DNA of 64,000 nt from Candidatus Tokpelaia sp. GTDB taxonomy: Bacteria; Pseudomonadota; Alphaproteobacteria; Rhizobiales; Rhizobiaceae. Each line of letters starts with the position of its first letter. Position 1 is the first letter of the stretch. The stretch is taken from contig NZ_QLZD01000013.1 in assembly GCF_008636115.1 (NCBI RefSeq), forward strand, positions 62,001 through 126,000, written 5' to 3'. A program made the translations under genes and the position numbers. This document shows, one piece after another, positions 41,306 through 50,677 of this stretch. The notes below the pieces were generated by a model that saw only the letters and a list, made by a program, of their open reading frames with translations, had not been told where the DNA came from and did no database searches.

Positions 41306-44300
41306 TCTTCCTCCCTTACCGGTGACGACCATTCAAACAGCCGCGCCAAATGATCGTAATCGCTTGCATTTTGTCCCAAAGGCGGCAAAGCGCGGGCAAG
41401 ATAACCATTATCCGGGTTTTGAAAATGGCGAATCAGCCTATCCAGTTGCGCCCAGGCTTTTTCACATAAAGCAGGGGTAGAAATTGCCGGCAAGGCTTTG
41501 GATTTTTGTGCCGCAATATTTTCTGCCACAGTTTCGCCATCAGCCTTCAGGCGCAGATAAAACAAATTTTCTGCTCTCGCCGCGCCACATTCCTTAAAAC
41601 CGCCGCGGCTTAATAAAGCACCTTCCAAAGCGAGCTGCGGTGCGGCCAGTATATGAGCTTGTTTCCTGCTTGGGGTTGAGCCGGTTTTAAAATCAATAAT
41701 TTCGGCAATTTGCTCTCCGTCAGCGCCGCTTGCCGCCATAATATCAATTCTGTCTGCCCGCCCGCGCAAAAAACTGCCGCTATCATTGATAGCCGTATCG
41801 CCGGCGCGGATTTCGGCAAAACGCTGCCTGGGGCTTAACCCCGCTTCCCAGGCGATATAATTGGGCACAAGGCCAAAAAAACGCGGCCACCATAAAGCCG
41901 CAATATCCGGCGGTAATTGTAATTTGGCAAATTCTTCTCGCGCCAGCGCCAGCAATAGAGCCTCTGCCTGCGGTTTTATGGCGCCAATATCGGCTTTGGC
42001 ATAATATTGGCTGAAAGCTGCCAGAATTGCGTGATAAAGCGTGCCGCGCTCCGCTGCGCTTTCATCGCGAATCAGCGGTTCAAGCGGTCGCAGCCGCAAA
42101 ATACGGCGAGCATAAACAGCATAAGGGTCGCGCCGCAAAACCTCAATTTCAGTCACTGAAAAGCGGGTAGGGCGCAAGGCCGGCGGCGGTTTGGGGTTGG
42201 GGCGCGCGGCAAAAGCCTGCTCAGGCGCATAGTCCAGCTTTTGCGCCAGCTTGAGATAATAATGCCCGCGCGCCTTTATGGCGGCAAAATCTTCTTCCCC
42301 CGTGACGGCTTGCAGCCTTTGCAGCCAGCGCGAGGCAATAGCAGGCGCATTATCCACCCGCAAGGAGCGCGCCAGAACGACTTTTTTCATAGCGAGAATT
42401 TGCGCTATATCATGGGCAGTAAAGCCGATTTTCTGCTCAGGCGGCGGCAGGCTGAGCGCCGCTTTCATCAAACGCGATAAAAAGGGAGAATCAGGCGGGC
42501 CGGCGGGCAGGGTGCCTTCATTCAGGCCGCCAATCAGCACGGTATCAAAATTTTGCAGCCTGGCTTCAAACAGGCCGAGAATAAACAGGCGAGGGTGGCC
42601 GTTTTGCCGCATTTCCACAGTTGTATCGGCGATTAAGGCGGCAAAAATTTCCGGCCACTCGAGCGGCATAAAGCTCAGGCCGGAACGGCTGGCCAGAACA
42701 GAGCGGCAAAAGGCAATAAGCTTTTGCCCGGCGGCTTCGGCATAAAGGCGTTTAAGTGAGCTTTGCTCATCGCGGCCAAAATTTTCAAATGTTTCTATGG
42801 TGGCAATTACCGCTTCTTCCAGCGTTACTTCTTGCTTTTTTTGGGCAAAATTTTGCAGCGGTGCCGCCGCCGCCGTGAGCTGGCCGGCCAGCCTTAAAGC
42901 TTCGTCCATACGCTCAGCGGTAAAAGCACCGGCAATTTTTTCCGTATTGGCCAGTTTTTGCAGCCGCTCATTCATAAATTTATCGGCTTTGGCCAGATTT
43001 ATCCGCCCAGTGCCGCCGCGCAAGGCAAAATATTCAAATTCTTCCACTTTACGGCGCAAATCGGCGCGGGCAAAACCCAGCCGGGTTAAGGGGTGTTTTA
43101 ACAAAGCCAATATTGCGGCGGCATCACCGGGGGTAAAAATACAGGCCAGCAACAGCCTTATCAAAGCCGCAGGCTCGCTCGCCGCCAGTGGCGTGCCGCC
43201 GGAATCACTGGCCTGAATGCCGAAGCGCGCCAATTCGCCGCAAACGCGGCGCGCCAGGACACGATCGCTGGTAATAAGGGCGGCGCGGCTGTTTTTTTCT
43301 TCCAGCGCGGTGCGCAGGCAGACCGCCAGCGCCAGTGCCTCTTCACGCATTGTCGGCGCTTCAATCAGGCTGACAGTGCTGAGAAAAGCGCTGTTATTGC
43401 CCGGCCCGCCCCGCCGTTTTTGCCATTTTTCCGTGCTGTCTGCCGGGCGAAAAATTTCACTTATCCATATTTCCCGCTGTTTTTGTGCCTGTGTCGGCCG
43501 GCCGAGAAAAGTGACATTATTACGCGTGACATTAAGCCGTCTTAACAGTTTTTTCAGGGCAAATTGCGGGTGCGCAAAGGCAGCGGGATTATGCTCATCT
43601 TTATCCAGCCCGGCCCAGGCTGTTTCGTCCAAATGGCGGTCAAGCCCCGGCAGCACCACCGCCCCTTGCGGCAAAAAGGCGACAGTTTTAATAAAATCAG
43701 CCACTGCCGGGATAGAGCCGGTGGAACCCAGCACCAGAACCGGCCTGTTTGTAACCGCAATATTTTGAAACAGCGCGCCGGCATTGCGGTGTGTTTGTTC
43801 CAGCCTGTTGGCGGCGGCGCGTAACATATAATTGCGCCGGGCAGCAGCGGTAGAGCAATGACGCTCCGCCAGAATATCCGGCCAGGCGGTAAATACACAA
43901 TGCAGGAATTCTACCGTTACCTGCCACCATTCGGCCAGATCGGCCGGCGCAACAGCCTGCAATTTGCCCGGATCGGCGCCTTCTGTTGCCATTTCGTCCA
44001 TCAGCTCGGCCAGATTGCGGGCCAGCCACAGCGCATCAGCCGTATTGGCCGGCACTTCCACTGTTTCACGGCCAAAAAGCGCGCGAATATGCCCGGGCAG
44101 ATTTTCACGCCACGGGCGAATAAGGCGCGCCAGCAAAGCCTGCCTTTCCACTGTGCCGATAAGAGCCGGCCGGCTTAATTTATCTTGTGCCTCGGCGGCT
44201 GTCGTACTGTTCTGGTCAAAATTTTCGGCAAAAAGGCTGAAATCATCTTCCGGCATTTCTCCCAGCGGGCGAATATCCGGCAGAAAAGCAGCTTTATTGA

Positions 44301-44496
44301 CCGCCGCTTCAACAAAAGCGAAGCGCAAGGCGCGCGCCACCCAACGGGACGGCACATAAATCACAGTTTTGGCAAGTTGAGCCGGATCCCGCATATCGGC
44401 GCTGTCTATCAGGCGGTTATCCAGTAAAGCGCGCACAGATTCCGCCAGAAAATCAAGCCCGGGGGGGACAGAAAAAATATGAGGAAGGCGGCGCAT
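41302..44496 (-). CDS. addB: Double-strand break repair protein AddB
   Basis: AddB of the alphaproteobacterial type, 1064 residues, partner of AddA. It has an inactivated helicase-like N-terminal region and a C-terminal nuclease with 'EIIDFKTGSTPSRKQAHI'. 'VLIGGLNEGTLPAGPPDSPFLSR' and 'FSVTEIEVLRRDPYAVYARRIL' are characteristic. The start at 44496 gives the family N-terminus 'MRRLPHIFSVPPGLDFL'; the frame extends to 44532 without support. It ends in the 4-nt overlap with addA and begins 26 nt after the nucleotidyltransferase gene. Confidence 0.94.
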   Translation of the reverse strand: MRRLPHIFSVPPGLDFLAESVRALLDNRLIDSADMRDPAQLAKTVIYVPSRWVARALRFAFVEAAVNKAAFLPDIRPLGEMPEDDFSLFAENFDQNSTTAAEAQDKLSRPALIGTVERQALLARLIRPWRENLPGHIRALFGRETVEVPANTADALWLARNLAELMDEMATEGADPGKLQAVAPADLAEWWQVTVEFLHCVFTAWPDILAERHCSTAAARRNYMLRAAANRLEQTHRNAGALFQNIAVTNRPVLVLGSTGSIPAVADFIKTVAFLPQGAVVLPGLDRHLDETAWAGLDKDEHNPAAFAHPQFALKKLLRRLNVTRNNVTFLGRPTQAQKQREIWISEIFRPADSTEKWQKRRGGPGNNSAFLSTVSLIEAPTMREEALALAVCLRTALEEKNSRAALITSDRVLARRVCGELARFGIQASDSGGTPLAASEPAALIRLLLACIFTPGDAAAILALLKHPLTRLGFARADLRRKVEEFEYFALRGGTGRINLAKADKFMNERLQKLANTEKIAGAFTAERMDEALRLAGQLTAAAAPLQNFAQKKQEVTLEEAVIATIETFENFGRDEQSSLKRLYAEAAGQKLIAFCRSVLASRSGLSFMPLEWPEIFAALIADTTVEMRQNGHPRLFILGLFEARLQNFDTVLIGGLNEGTLPAGPPDSPFLSRLMKAALSLPPPEQKIGFTAHDIAQILAMKKVVLARSLRVDNAPAIASRWLQRLQAVTGEEDFAAIKARGHYYLKLAQKLDYAPEQAFAARPNPKPPPALRPTRFSVTEIEVLRRDPYAVYARRILRLRPLEPLIRDESAAERGTLYHAILAAFSQYYAKADIGAIKPQAEALLLALAREEFAKLQLPPDIAALWWPRFFGLVPNYIAWEAGLSPRQRFAEIRAGDTAINDSGSFLRGRADRIDIMAASGADGEQIAEIIDFKTGSTPSRKQAHILAAPQLALEGALLSRGGFKECGAARAENLFYLRLKADGETVAENIAAQKSKALPAISTPALCEKAWAQLDRLIRHFQNPDNGYLARALPPLGQNASDYDHLARLFEWSSPVREEE

Positions 44497-44522
44497 AATT
44501 ATGCCTGTCTTTGGGCGCGTGA

Positions 44523-45290
44523 CTAATCGCATTTTTGCAAAGCAGCTTCTGTTTGATATAATTCGGCCATTGAGCCGACACTATGCCATTCTGCCTGCAA
44601 TTTCAGGCCGTAAAGTCGTTTTTGCGCAACAGCCCGGTCGAAATACCTATTCAGTGATTGCGGCATATTGGCGGCAGCATTGGCAAAAATTGCCGGCCGG
44701 GTAATAAGCCCGCCGGCATAAAGCACGGCTTGCGGGGAGAGGGGTGCTTTGCCGGCGCGGCTGAGATTGCCGGCGGCATTTTGTAAAAAATCCGCTTTCG
44801 CAATGCCCGGTGCCTGGCCGCAGGGTAAAGTCAATAGCAGCATATCCTGTTTGACCGGATTAAAAGCATGCGCCAGCCGGTGCAGATTGGGTGCGCTGCC
44901 CGGCTCTTCCAGCCAGAATGTATCGGCATTGAGGACAAAAAACGGCTCTTGTCCCAAAAGCGGCAAAGCTTTGATAATGCCGCCGGCAGAATCCAGCAGG
45001 TAATCAGTTTCATCTGATAAAACCAGCTCCATAGCATAATGCGGAGCAATTTTTTTAACAAAAGCAGCCAATATATCTGCCTTGTAATGTATATTGATAA
45101 TGGTTTTTGCTACGCCGGCAGCAGCAAGCAGCTCCAGCCCGCGCTGCAGCAATGTTTTGCCTGCTACCGGCACGAGCGGTTTGGGCAAATTATCCGTCAG
45201 CGGCCGCAGCCGCGTGCCCAGCCCTGCTGCCAGCAGCATGGCCGTTTTTGGCCCGGCCGAATTTTTGTCAAAGGAGGTTTGTTCTGCCAT
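44523..45290 (-). CDS. murU: MurNAc-1-phosphate uridylyltransferase-like nucleotidyltransferase (MurU)
   Basis: A sugar-nucleotidyltransferase of 255 residues, most likely MurU, which forms UDP-MurNAc in the peptidoglycan-recycling bypass. The signature 'AMLLAAGLGTRLRPLTDNLPKPLVPVAGKTLL' lies at residues 17-48 (G-G-T-R-L-R-P and the Lys). It overlaps the upstream tsaE-amgK gene by one base (TAATG). Because that fusion carries the AmgK kinase that makes MurNAc-1-P, the pairing supports MurU over other nucleotidyltransferases. The first 15 residues are variable. Confidence 0.82.
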   Translation of the reverse strand: MAEQTSFDKNSAGPKTAMLLAAGLGTRLRPLTDNLPKPLVPVAGKTLLQRGLELLAAAGVAKTIINIHYKADILAAFVKKIAPHYAMELVLSDETDYLLDSAGGIIKALPLLGQEPFFVLNADTFWLEEPGSAPNLHRLAHAFNPVKQDMLLLTLPCGQAPGIAKADFLQNAAGNLSRAGKAPLSPQAVLYAGGLITRPAIFANAAANMPQSLNRYFDRAVAQKRLYGLKLQAEWHSVGSMAELYQTEAALQKCD

Positions 45291-46777
45291 TAGATAAGGC
45301 CGCTTTCAGCAAAAAAATCTTTTAGCGGCTTTAATAGCGGCGCTTGCAGATTACGCTGTAAATAATCTGCTATACGCGGCAAATGGCGCATATAAAAATC
45401 CTTGCCGTCCTGCCGGTCAAGCCGCACAAAAGCTCCCAATATTTTGGCAGCGCGCTGTGCCCCCAAAATGGCATAGGCCTCTTTGCTCTTTTCGACATTA
45501 AAAGGGGCGGCAAAAGCGGCGCGCGCGGTTTGATAGGCCTCAATAATCAGTTTTTCCAGCTCCGGCGCAATAGTCAGGCGCGCATCTTGCGCCAGTGAGA
45601 CAAGATCATAGGCTTCAGGCCCCCAAATCGCGTCCTGAAAATCAATCAGGCCGATACGCCGGATTCCTTCTTCGCCGTTTTGCCACAAAATATTGGGGGA
45701 GTGGAAATCACGCAGCACCAGATTTTGGTCATTTTGCTGCAATCCGGCAAAAAGCGGTTGCCATAGACGGTGATATTCAGCGCGCCAGGCGCTTGAAGCC
45801 TGGCTGCCGGTTTTATAGGGCAGATACCAATCGGGTAGTAAATCCGCTTCTACCTGCAGGGCAGTTTCATCATAAACGGGCAAAAGGCAGTTTTGCTGTC
45901 TGGCCGCTTTTACCCAATCTGTCTGGTGAAATCTGGCCAGAAATTCGCTACAGGCAAGATAGCGCCTGGCGTTGGGCCGGGCTGAAGCGCTACTCAAACT
46001 GTCTCTCCCCAAATCTTCCAGAATCAGCAGAGTTTGCTGCTCATTTTCAGCATAAATTTGCGGCGCTTTAAAACCGTTTCGGCATAATAATCTGTCTATG
46101 GCAACAAATTGGCGGTTATGTGCGGTCAAATGTGCCTGTTTAATATAGATAGCGCGGCTGCTGTCAGCAATTTCGCGCAGTGGCGCGTCCATTAAAATTT
46201 CTGTTTTATGTTGATTATCCGATTCATTATAGAATAATTTTTCATAAAAACGCGGGGAAGCATCACCCTGCAAATACCGCCTTTCTGCCGCTCCCCGGCC
46301 GTTTTGCTGCAAAAAAGCGCGAATAGCAAGCGAGTGGCGCAGCCTTTGCTCTGCTTCAGGCGCGGCGGTAATAGTCAGCAGGCGGCTTGTTGCGCCCGTT
46401 TCCTGCAAATGCAGGCGAAACTGTGCCCTCTCCAATAAAACGGGGGCTTTTTCCGGCCATTCGATCAGCACAATGCCTGCTGCCAGCAAATCGGCAAACC
46501 CCAATTCCTCTATCTCTGCCGCTGCTTCTATCCGGTAAATATCGGCATGAGCCAGCGGCAATCGCGTTTCTTCATAAATTTGCAGCAGGGCAAAGCTGGG
46601 GCTTGGCACTTCCAGCCTGTCATTATCGGCCAAAGCGCGGATAAGGGCGCGCGCCAAAGTAGATTTGCCGGCACCTAAATCACCGGAGAGGGTCAGCATA
46701 TCGCCTTTTTGCAGGCATAGCGCCAGATCTTGCGCAAAAATCCGGGTTGCGCTTTCCTCTTGCAGTTCTATTTTCAT
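45290..46777 (-). CDS. TsaE-AmgK fusion: t6A ATPase subunit plus amino-sugar kinase
   Basis: A two-domain protein of 495 residues. Residues about 1-150 are TsaE, the ATPase of the t6A tRNA-modification complex, with Walker A 'SGDLGAGKSTLARALI' and 'HADIYRI'. Residues about 165-495 are an aminoglycoside-phosphotransferase-fold kinase of the AmgK type, which phosphorylates MurNAc/GlcNAc at the anomeric position, with 'LRDFHSPNILW' (catalytic Asp) and 'GLIDFQDAIWGPEAYDL' (metal site). The same fusion occurs widely in Rhizobiales. It lies between divL and murU, coupled to murU by TAATG. The ATG at 46777 follows a GGCGGG site. Confidence 0.9.
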   Translation of the reverse strand: MKIELQEESATRIFAQDLALCLQKGDMLTLSGDLGAGKSTLARALIRALADNDRLEVPSPSFALLQIYEETRLPLAHADIYRIEAAAEIEELGFADLLAAGIVLIEWPEKAPVLLERAQFRLHLQETGATSRLLTITAAPEAEQRLRHSLAIRAFLQQNGRGAAERRYLQGDASPRFYEKLFYNESDNQHKTEILMDAPLREIADSSRAIYIKQAHLTAHNRQFVAIDRLLCRNGFKAPQIYAENEQQTLLILEDLGRDSLSSASARPNARRYLACSEFLARFHQTDWVKAARQQNCLLPVYDETALQVEADLLPDWYLPYKTGSQASSAWRAEYHRLWQPLFAGLQQNDQNLVLRDFHSPNILWQNGEEGIRRIGLIDFQDAIWGPEAYDLVSLAQDARLTIAPELEKLIIEAYQTARAAFAAPFNVEKSKEAYAILGAQRAAKILGAFVRLDRQDGKDFYMRHLPRIADYLQRNLQAPLLKPLKDFFAESGLI

Positions 46778-46806
46778 TTGCCCGCCTGTGCTCTGCAAAC
46801 TGTTTT

Positions 46807-49320
46807 TTACCCCTGTTTTAGCGTATTATCATGAAAAGGAAAACGGCAAATCAGCCTTGTGCCTTTATCTTTACCGTTTTCAGCCAGAACATGCCCCTGA
46901 TGCAGCTCGACAAAACTTTTGACAATGGACAGCCCCAAACCTATGCCGGTTTTACGCCCTTCATAAGCATAAGAAGTGAAGCGTTTAAAAATTGTCTCAA
47001 GACGCTCAGGCGGGATACCCGGGCCTTCATCGGTTACACTAAAGGCAATATAATTTTTATATTTTTCAGCGGTAAAGCAAATATGCGAATTTTCCGGCGC
47101 AGCCTGAACAGCATTGTCTAGCAGATTAACAAAAATCTGCCGCAAGCGCGCTTCATCGGCTTCAAACTGCGTCAGGCCGGCAGCAATATATTTATCCAGT
47201 ATAATATTTTTTGCTTCCAGCCCGGCTTTCACCCGCTCTGCGGCATAATCCATCACTTTGGCGACAGAGACAGCACCAATATTCAGCTCCATAATGCCGG
47301 CATCTACAGTAGCAAGGTCAAGAATATCATTGACAAGGTTGAAAAGCAGCACAGATTGCCCGGCAATATGCTGCAAATAATCGCTTTGCTGCCTGGTCAG
47401 GCCGCCAAAAGCCGATGACAGCAGCAAATCGGTAAAGCCCATTATATTGGTAAGCGGCGTGCGCAATTCATAAGAAACATGCTGGACAAAATCATTGCGC
47501 AATTTATCGGCCGATTCCAGCGCATTATTGCGCTCATGCAAGGCGCGGGCAATATTGACACTATCGGTCACATCAACAAAAGTCAGCATTGTTTGCCCTT
47601 GCGGCAGCGGCACAGACATATAATCAAAAATCCGCCGCCCGGCTGTGCCGGCATAATGCACTTCTGTCCGGCCCTGGACAAAATCGCGCTTATCGGCAAA
47701 ACCGGTAACATAAAGGGCAAGCTTTTGCCAAACCGCATTGCTGGTATTATCCTCGCCGCTATTTGTTGTTGCCTGCTCCTGCTCCGGCATTTTTGCCGCA
47801 TTTATCGCGCTTTTTGCCGTATTCCCCTGTTCGCCTTCTGCGCTCCCCGCCTTTTCTCTTTCTGCCCCTGTCGGGGCTGCGCCCCTCCCCGCCTCTTGAC
47901 CCCTTGTCCCTGTCGCGCGTTCCGCGCTCCTCGCCTCTTGATCCCTTGTCCCTGTCGCGCGTTCCGCGCTCCTCGCCTCTTGTTGTTGCCGGCAAAAGCT
48001 TTTTATTTTTTCAATATGTGTACCTTCTATCGCCAGATTGGCAGGCAAATGCCATAATCCGGCAAAGGCCGGATTGGCAAGGCGCAGCCGCCCGTCAGAG
48101 CCAAAGACAGCCACGCCTTCAGATAAATTATCCAAAACTTCGCCCTGCATGCGGATAAGCGTATTATAACGCGCCTGCAGCGCCAGTTTTTCGGTTAAAT
48201 CATCAAACAGCCAGGTAACACCGCCTTGGGGGTGCGGATTGGCAACAACGCGCAAAGTGCGGCCGTCAGGCAAATTCCAGATATAATGTTGCGGGTTGAG
48301 TGAGCGATAGGCTTCAAACAGGTCTTCTTTCCATTGTCGCCAATCGGGCCGTTCATTTAAAATGCCTTTTTCACGCAGGCGATCCAGCAGCAAAGTATGG
48401 CTTGGCCGGCTTTCCAGAAAGCGGTTTTCCAGCGGCCAGAGAGCGGCAAAGGCTGAGTTGAAAAATTCCAGTTTTTGCGCCGGATCAAAAATAGCGACAG
48501 AAGTAGAGAGCCGATCAAATGTTTCGGCATAGCCTTGTTTTATCCGTTTGGCCTCATCTCGCAGATGCAGTTTTTCGGTTATATCTTCCGCTATGCCCAA
48601 AAAGCTTTGGCTCTGCGCTTCATAAAGGCTGTGACAGGCAAAAATATGCCGGTTACCTTGCAGGATAATATTGGTTTTGCCGCTATAATCGCGCTTTTGC
48701 TGCCGCGCTTCGGCTAAAGCCTGGCGCAAAGCGGGCGAAAACAGTGTTTCTATATCCGGCAAAGCGTGCTGCTCTGTTTTTGTCATTGTTGCGCCTGGCT
48801 GTTCTGCCGCGATTTGCCCTTGGCTGATAGCCTGACAGGCCTGATTGGCAAAGCGGATTACCCCCTCTTTATCACGCAGCCACAGGGGAAATATTATTTT
48901 ATCCAGAGCGGCGGGCAGGCCGTAATCTGCCTGGCCGGCTGTTGCCGCGGCATTATCTGCCCGGTTTTTTTGTGCCGAAGCTACTATATAATCTTGATAA
49001 TGCTCGCTTCTCTGACGCAATATTTTTACCTTGCCGGCCAGAATTTTATTGCGCCGCAGCAGGATAGTTGCCGCCGCGGCCAGGGCAGCCGTCAGCCCGG
49101 CAAAACAGGCAAAAGCAGGAAAATTATTATCTGCCAAAACAACGGATACCATGCCGGCAGAGCCTGCTGCCGGCAGCAGCGTTTTTGCCGCCAGCCCCAG
49201 CCCGGTAAAGGCAGCAAAAGCGCAAAAAAGCCGCACGAGCCGGCTGCAAATGCCGGCTTTATCGGGAAAGAGCATGGAGCTGCCTGGGGGAGAACCGGTT
49301 GCTTGCAAAGGGGAAGCCAT
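46807..49320 (-). CDS. divL: DivL-type PAS sensor kinase with Tyr in place of the phospho-His
   Basis: An 837-residue membrane kinase. Two N-terminal membrane segments (about 28-50 and 63-90) are followed by three PAS-like regions (around 140-250, 265-330 and 395-435), a low-complexity linker (about 440-520), a HisKA region and a HATPase domain with 'NLLDNAVQAAP', 'DEGPGIPPE' and 'GIGLGLSIV'. The H-box reads 'HVSYELRTPL', with Tyr617 where ordinary kinases have His. This is the hallmark of DivL, the unorthodox Caulobacter kinase that acts through CckA to control CtrA. The linker contains three to four copies of the 42-bp repeat seen before dnaJ. It sits upstream of tsaE-amgK. The start at 49320 has only a poor ribosome site. 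Confidence 0.87.
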   Translation of the reverse strand: MASPLQATGSPPGSSMLFPDKAGICSRLVRLFCAFAAFTGLGLAAKTLLPAAGSAGMVSVVLADNNFPAFACFAGLTAALAAAATILLRRNKILAGKVKILRQRSEHYQDYIVASAQKNRADNAAATAGQADYGLPAALDKIIFPLWLRDKEGVIRFANQACQAISQGQIAAEQPGATMTKTEQHALPDIETLFSPALRQALAEARQQKRDYSGKTNIILQGNRHIFACHSLYEAQSQSFLGIAEDITEKLHLRDEAKRIKQGYAETFDRLSTSVAIFDPAQKLEFFNSAFAALWPLENRFLESRPSHTLLLDRLREKGILNERPDWRQWKEDLFEAYRSLNPQHYIWNLPDGRTLRVVANPHPQGGVTWLFDDLTEKLALQARYNTLIRMQGEVLDNLSEGVAVFGSDGRLRLANPAFAGLWHLPANLAIEGTHIEKIKSFCRQQQEARSAERATGTRDQEARSAERATGTRGQEAGRGAAPTGAEREKAGSAEGEQGNTAKSAINAAKMPEQEQATTNSGEDNTSNAVWQKLALYVTGFADKRDFVQGRTEVHYAGTAGRRIFDYMSVPLPQGQTMLTFVDVTDSVNIARALHERNNALESADKLRNDFVQHVSYELRTPLTNIMGFTDLLLSSAFGGLTRQQSDYLQHIAGQSVLLFNLVNDILDLATVDAGIMELNIGAVSVAKVMDYAAERVKAGLEAKNIILDKYIAAGLTQFEADEARLRQIFVNLLDNAVQAAPENSHICFTAEKYKNYIAFSVTDEGPGIPPERLETIFKRFTSYAYEGRKTGIGLGLSIVKSFVELHQGHVLAENGKDKGTRLICRFPFHDNTLKQG
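47856..47981 (-). repeat. 42-bp hairpin repeat, three copies in frame within divL
   Basis: On the minus strand three 42-bp units start AAGAGGCG(A/G)GGAG (47940-47981, 47898-47939, 47856-47897). Two carry the hairpin GCGCG-GAA-CGCGC and one GGGGC-GCA-GCCCC. A degenerate fourth unit may follow (47814-47855). They encode a 14-residue repeat (EARSAERATGTRDQ) in the linker before the kinase domain. Confidence 0.85.
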
Positions 49321-49620
49321 AGATTATATCAGTCTTGTTAATAACGGATTTGGGAGCAGGCGGCAAAGGTGCGAGAGAATTTTGCCATTAAGAGGACAGG
49401 CATAAAGCTTGCCGGCGGGGAAGGCAAGGCGGAACGCACCTGAATTCCGCCATTGTTACTGTTGCAAGGTTACATTTAGGTTAAAGCAGCCAGGAGGCAA
49501 ACAGCAGCATGAACAGGGGAATTTTGCCATATTTCCACTTTTAGCCCATGTTGTGAACAGCTTGGGCACGCTTGCTTGCTTTTCGCTGCTTTTATTGCCC
49601 GGGGGCAAGCAAAATTTTTA
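49321..49620. other. Gene-free stretch upstream of divL
   Basis: About 300 bp between the divL start and the promoter/operator at 49621. I see no gene, tRNA or strong hairpin here. It should contain the divL promoter on the minus strand, but no clear -35/-10 pair was found. Confidence 0.4.
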
Positions 49621-49658
49621 TTGACCAAAAATGCTTTTATGTCCTAAATACAGGACAT
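49621..49658 (+). promoter_or_regulatory. Promoter overlapped by a palindromic operator
   Basis: TTGACC (49621-49626) and TAAATA (49645-49650), 18 bp apart, resemble a housekeeping promoter. A perfect inverted repeat ATGTCCT-AAATAC-AGGACAT (49639-49658) covers the -10, as expected for a repressor site. It faces the small ORF and the DUF2335 relic. Confidence 0.5.
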
Positions 49659-49959
49659 GATTTGCTGTTTATCTATTTGGGAGCCGGTTAAATGTCTGCA
49701 AAAGCTTTTGAAAAAGGTTTTTTTTGACGGTTTCTTTTCTTCCTGTTATCTCATTATAAATAATGAGAAAAAAGAGCGTAAAACAGTAAAATCCGAAGCC
49801 TGGCGGGTGCCTGATTTGCCCGATGTCGGCCTGACCGCTGCCTGGGCGGAGGCGGGTGTCTTGTTTGCAGAAAATATGACAAAAGCGGGGGAGGAATATG
49901 CTGCAACAGAGCGAGGCAAAAGACAGCGAGAAATCACCGGAACCAAAGAGACAGGCTGA
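49657..49959 (+). CDS. Small hypothetical protein, doubtful
   Basis: A 100-codon frame. The first 45 residues look non-coding, but the second half ('AWRVPDLPDVGLTAAWAEAG', then 'LFAENMTKAGEEYAATERGK') has coding-like composition and third-position GC. Its 3' end overlaps the DUF2335 start by 62 nt in another frame. The start is unknown: the ATG at 49657 lies inside the operator palindrome. No family is recognised. Confidence 0.25.
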   Translation: MICCLSIWEPVKCLQKLLKKVFFDGFFSSCYLIINNEKKERKTVKSEAWRVPDLPDVGLTAAWAEAGVLFAENMTKAGEEYAATERGKRQREITGTKETG

Positions 49960-50464
49960 AGAAACGCAGCCTGTCTCTTTGGCATATAAATTGCCGGAAG
50001 AATTTGAAAAAGCACTGCTTAACCTGCCGGAAGCAGAGAAAGAGCAGCTTATTGTTGCAACGATGCGGGCAGAGCAATTTCAAGGCCCTTTTCCGCACCC
50101 GCAACGTGCGGCGGAATATGAAAAAATCTGCCCGGGATTTTTTGCGCGCTTTTGGCAATGGCAGAAAGGCGCGGGCGGCTAATATTGAAATTGTCGGGCA
50201 AAAGCTTGAAAATGAGCGGCTTGCTATTGTGCATAAAATCTTGAGATTGAAGCGCAAATGCAGCACGATAAGCAAGATAGCGAAGACACAAAACGCGGGC
50301 AGTATTCAGGTTTTTCCGTTCTTGCTGCCTTGATTGCGGCTGCGGTTTTTTTAGCCTTGGCAAAGCATGAGACTACAGCCTGTGTCCTTTTTGGCGTTGC
50401 TGTTTTTGCCGTTATTGGCAAAGTTTTTGCCACAAAATTCTCCCACGCCGGCACAAACCGCTAA
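49898..50464 (+). pseudogene. DUF2335-family membrane protein, frameshifted twice
   Basis: The start is well formed (GGGGAGGAAT then ATG at 49898), and the N-terminal part runs to the DUF2335 motif 'GPFPHPQRAAEYEKICPGFFARFW' before a stop at 50182. The match continues in the next frame ('RKARAANIEIVGQKLENERLAIVHKIL'), then in a third ('QMQHDKQDSEDTKRGQYSGFSVLAA', followed by two membrane segments ending at 50464). DUF2335 proteins normally read Pro-rich motif, charged helix, 'KRGQ..GF' and two membrane helices in one frame, so two frameshifts (near 50145 and 50240) have broken the gene. Sequencing error is possible but less likely for two events. Confidence 0.75.
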
Positions 50465-50677
50465 TCTTATTGAAAAGCCGGAGAAAATAAGAAAAAAGCG
50501 GCAAAACCGCGCGCTTGGCTATGCTGCTATTTAATAAAACGCGCCCGAAAACCTGATTTTCAGGTGTGTTGCGGGGAGGGGTGAAATTTTACAGGCGCCT
50601 GCACACCACCCTTATGCCCCGGCTCAGGCGGTTGTGATTTAACGCATGAGCCGAAGCGGGTATCAACACAAATTGCC

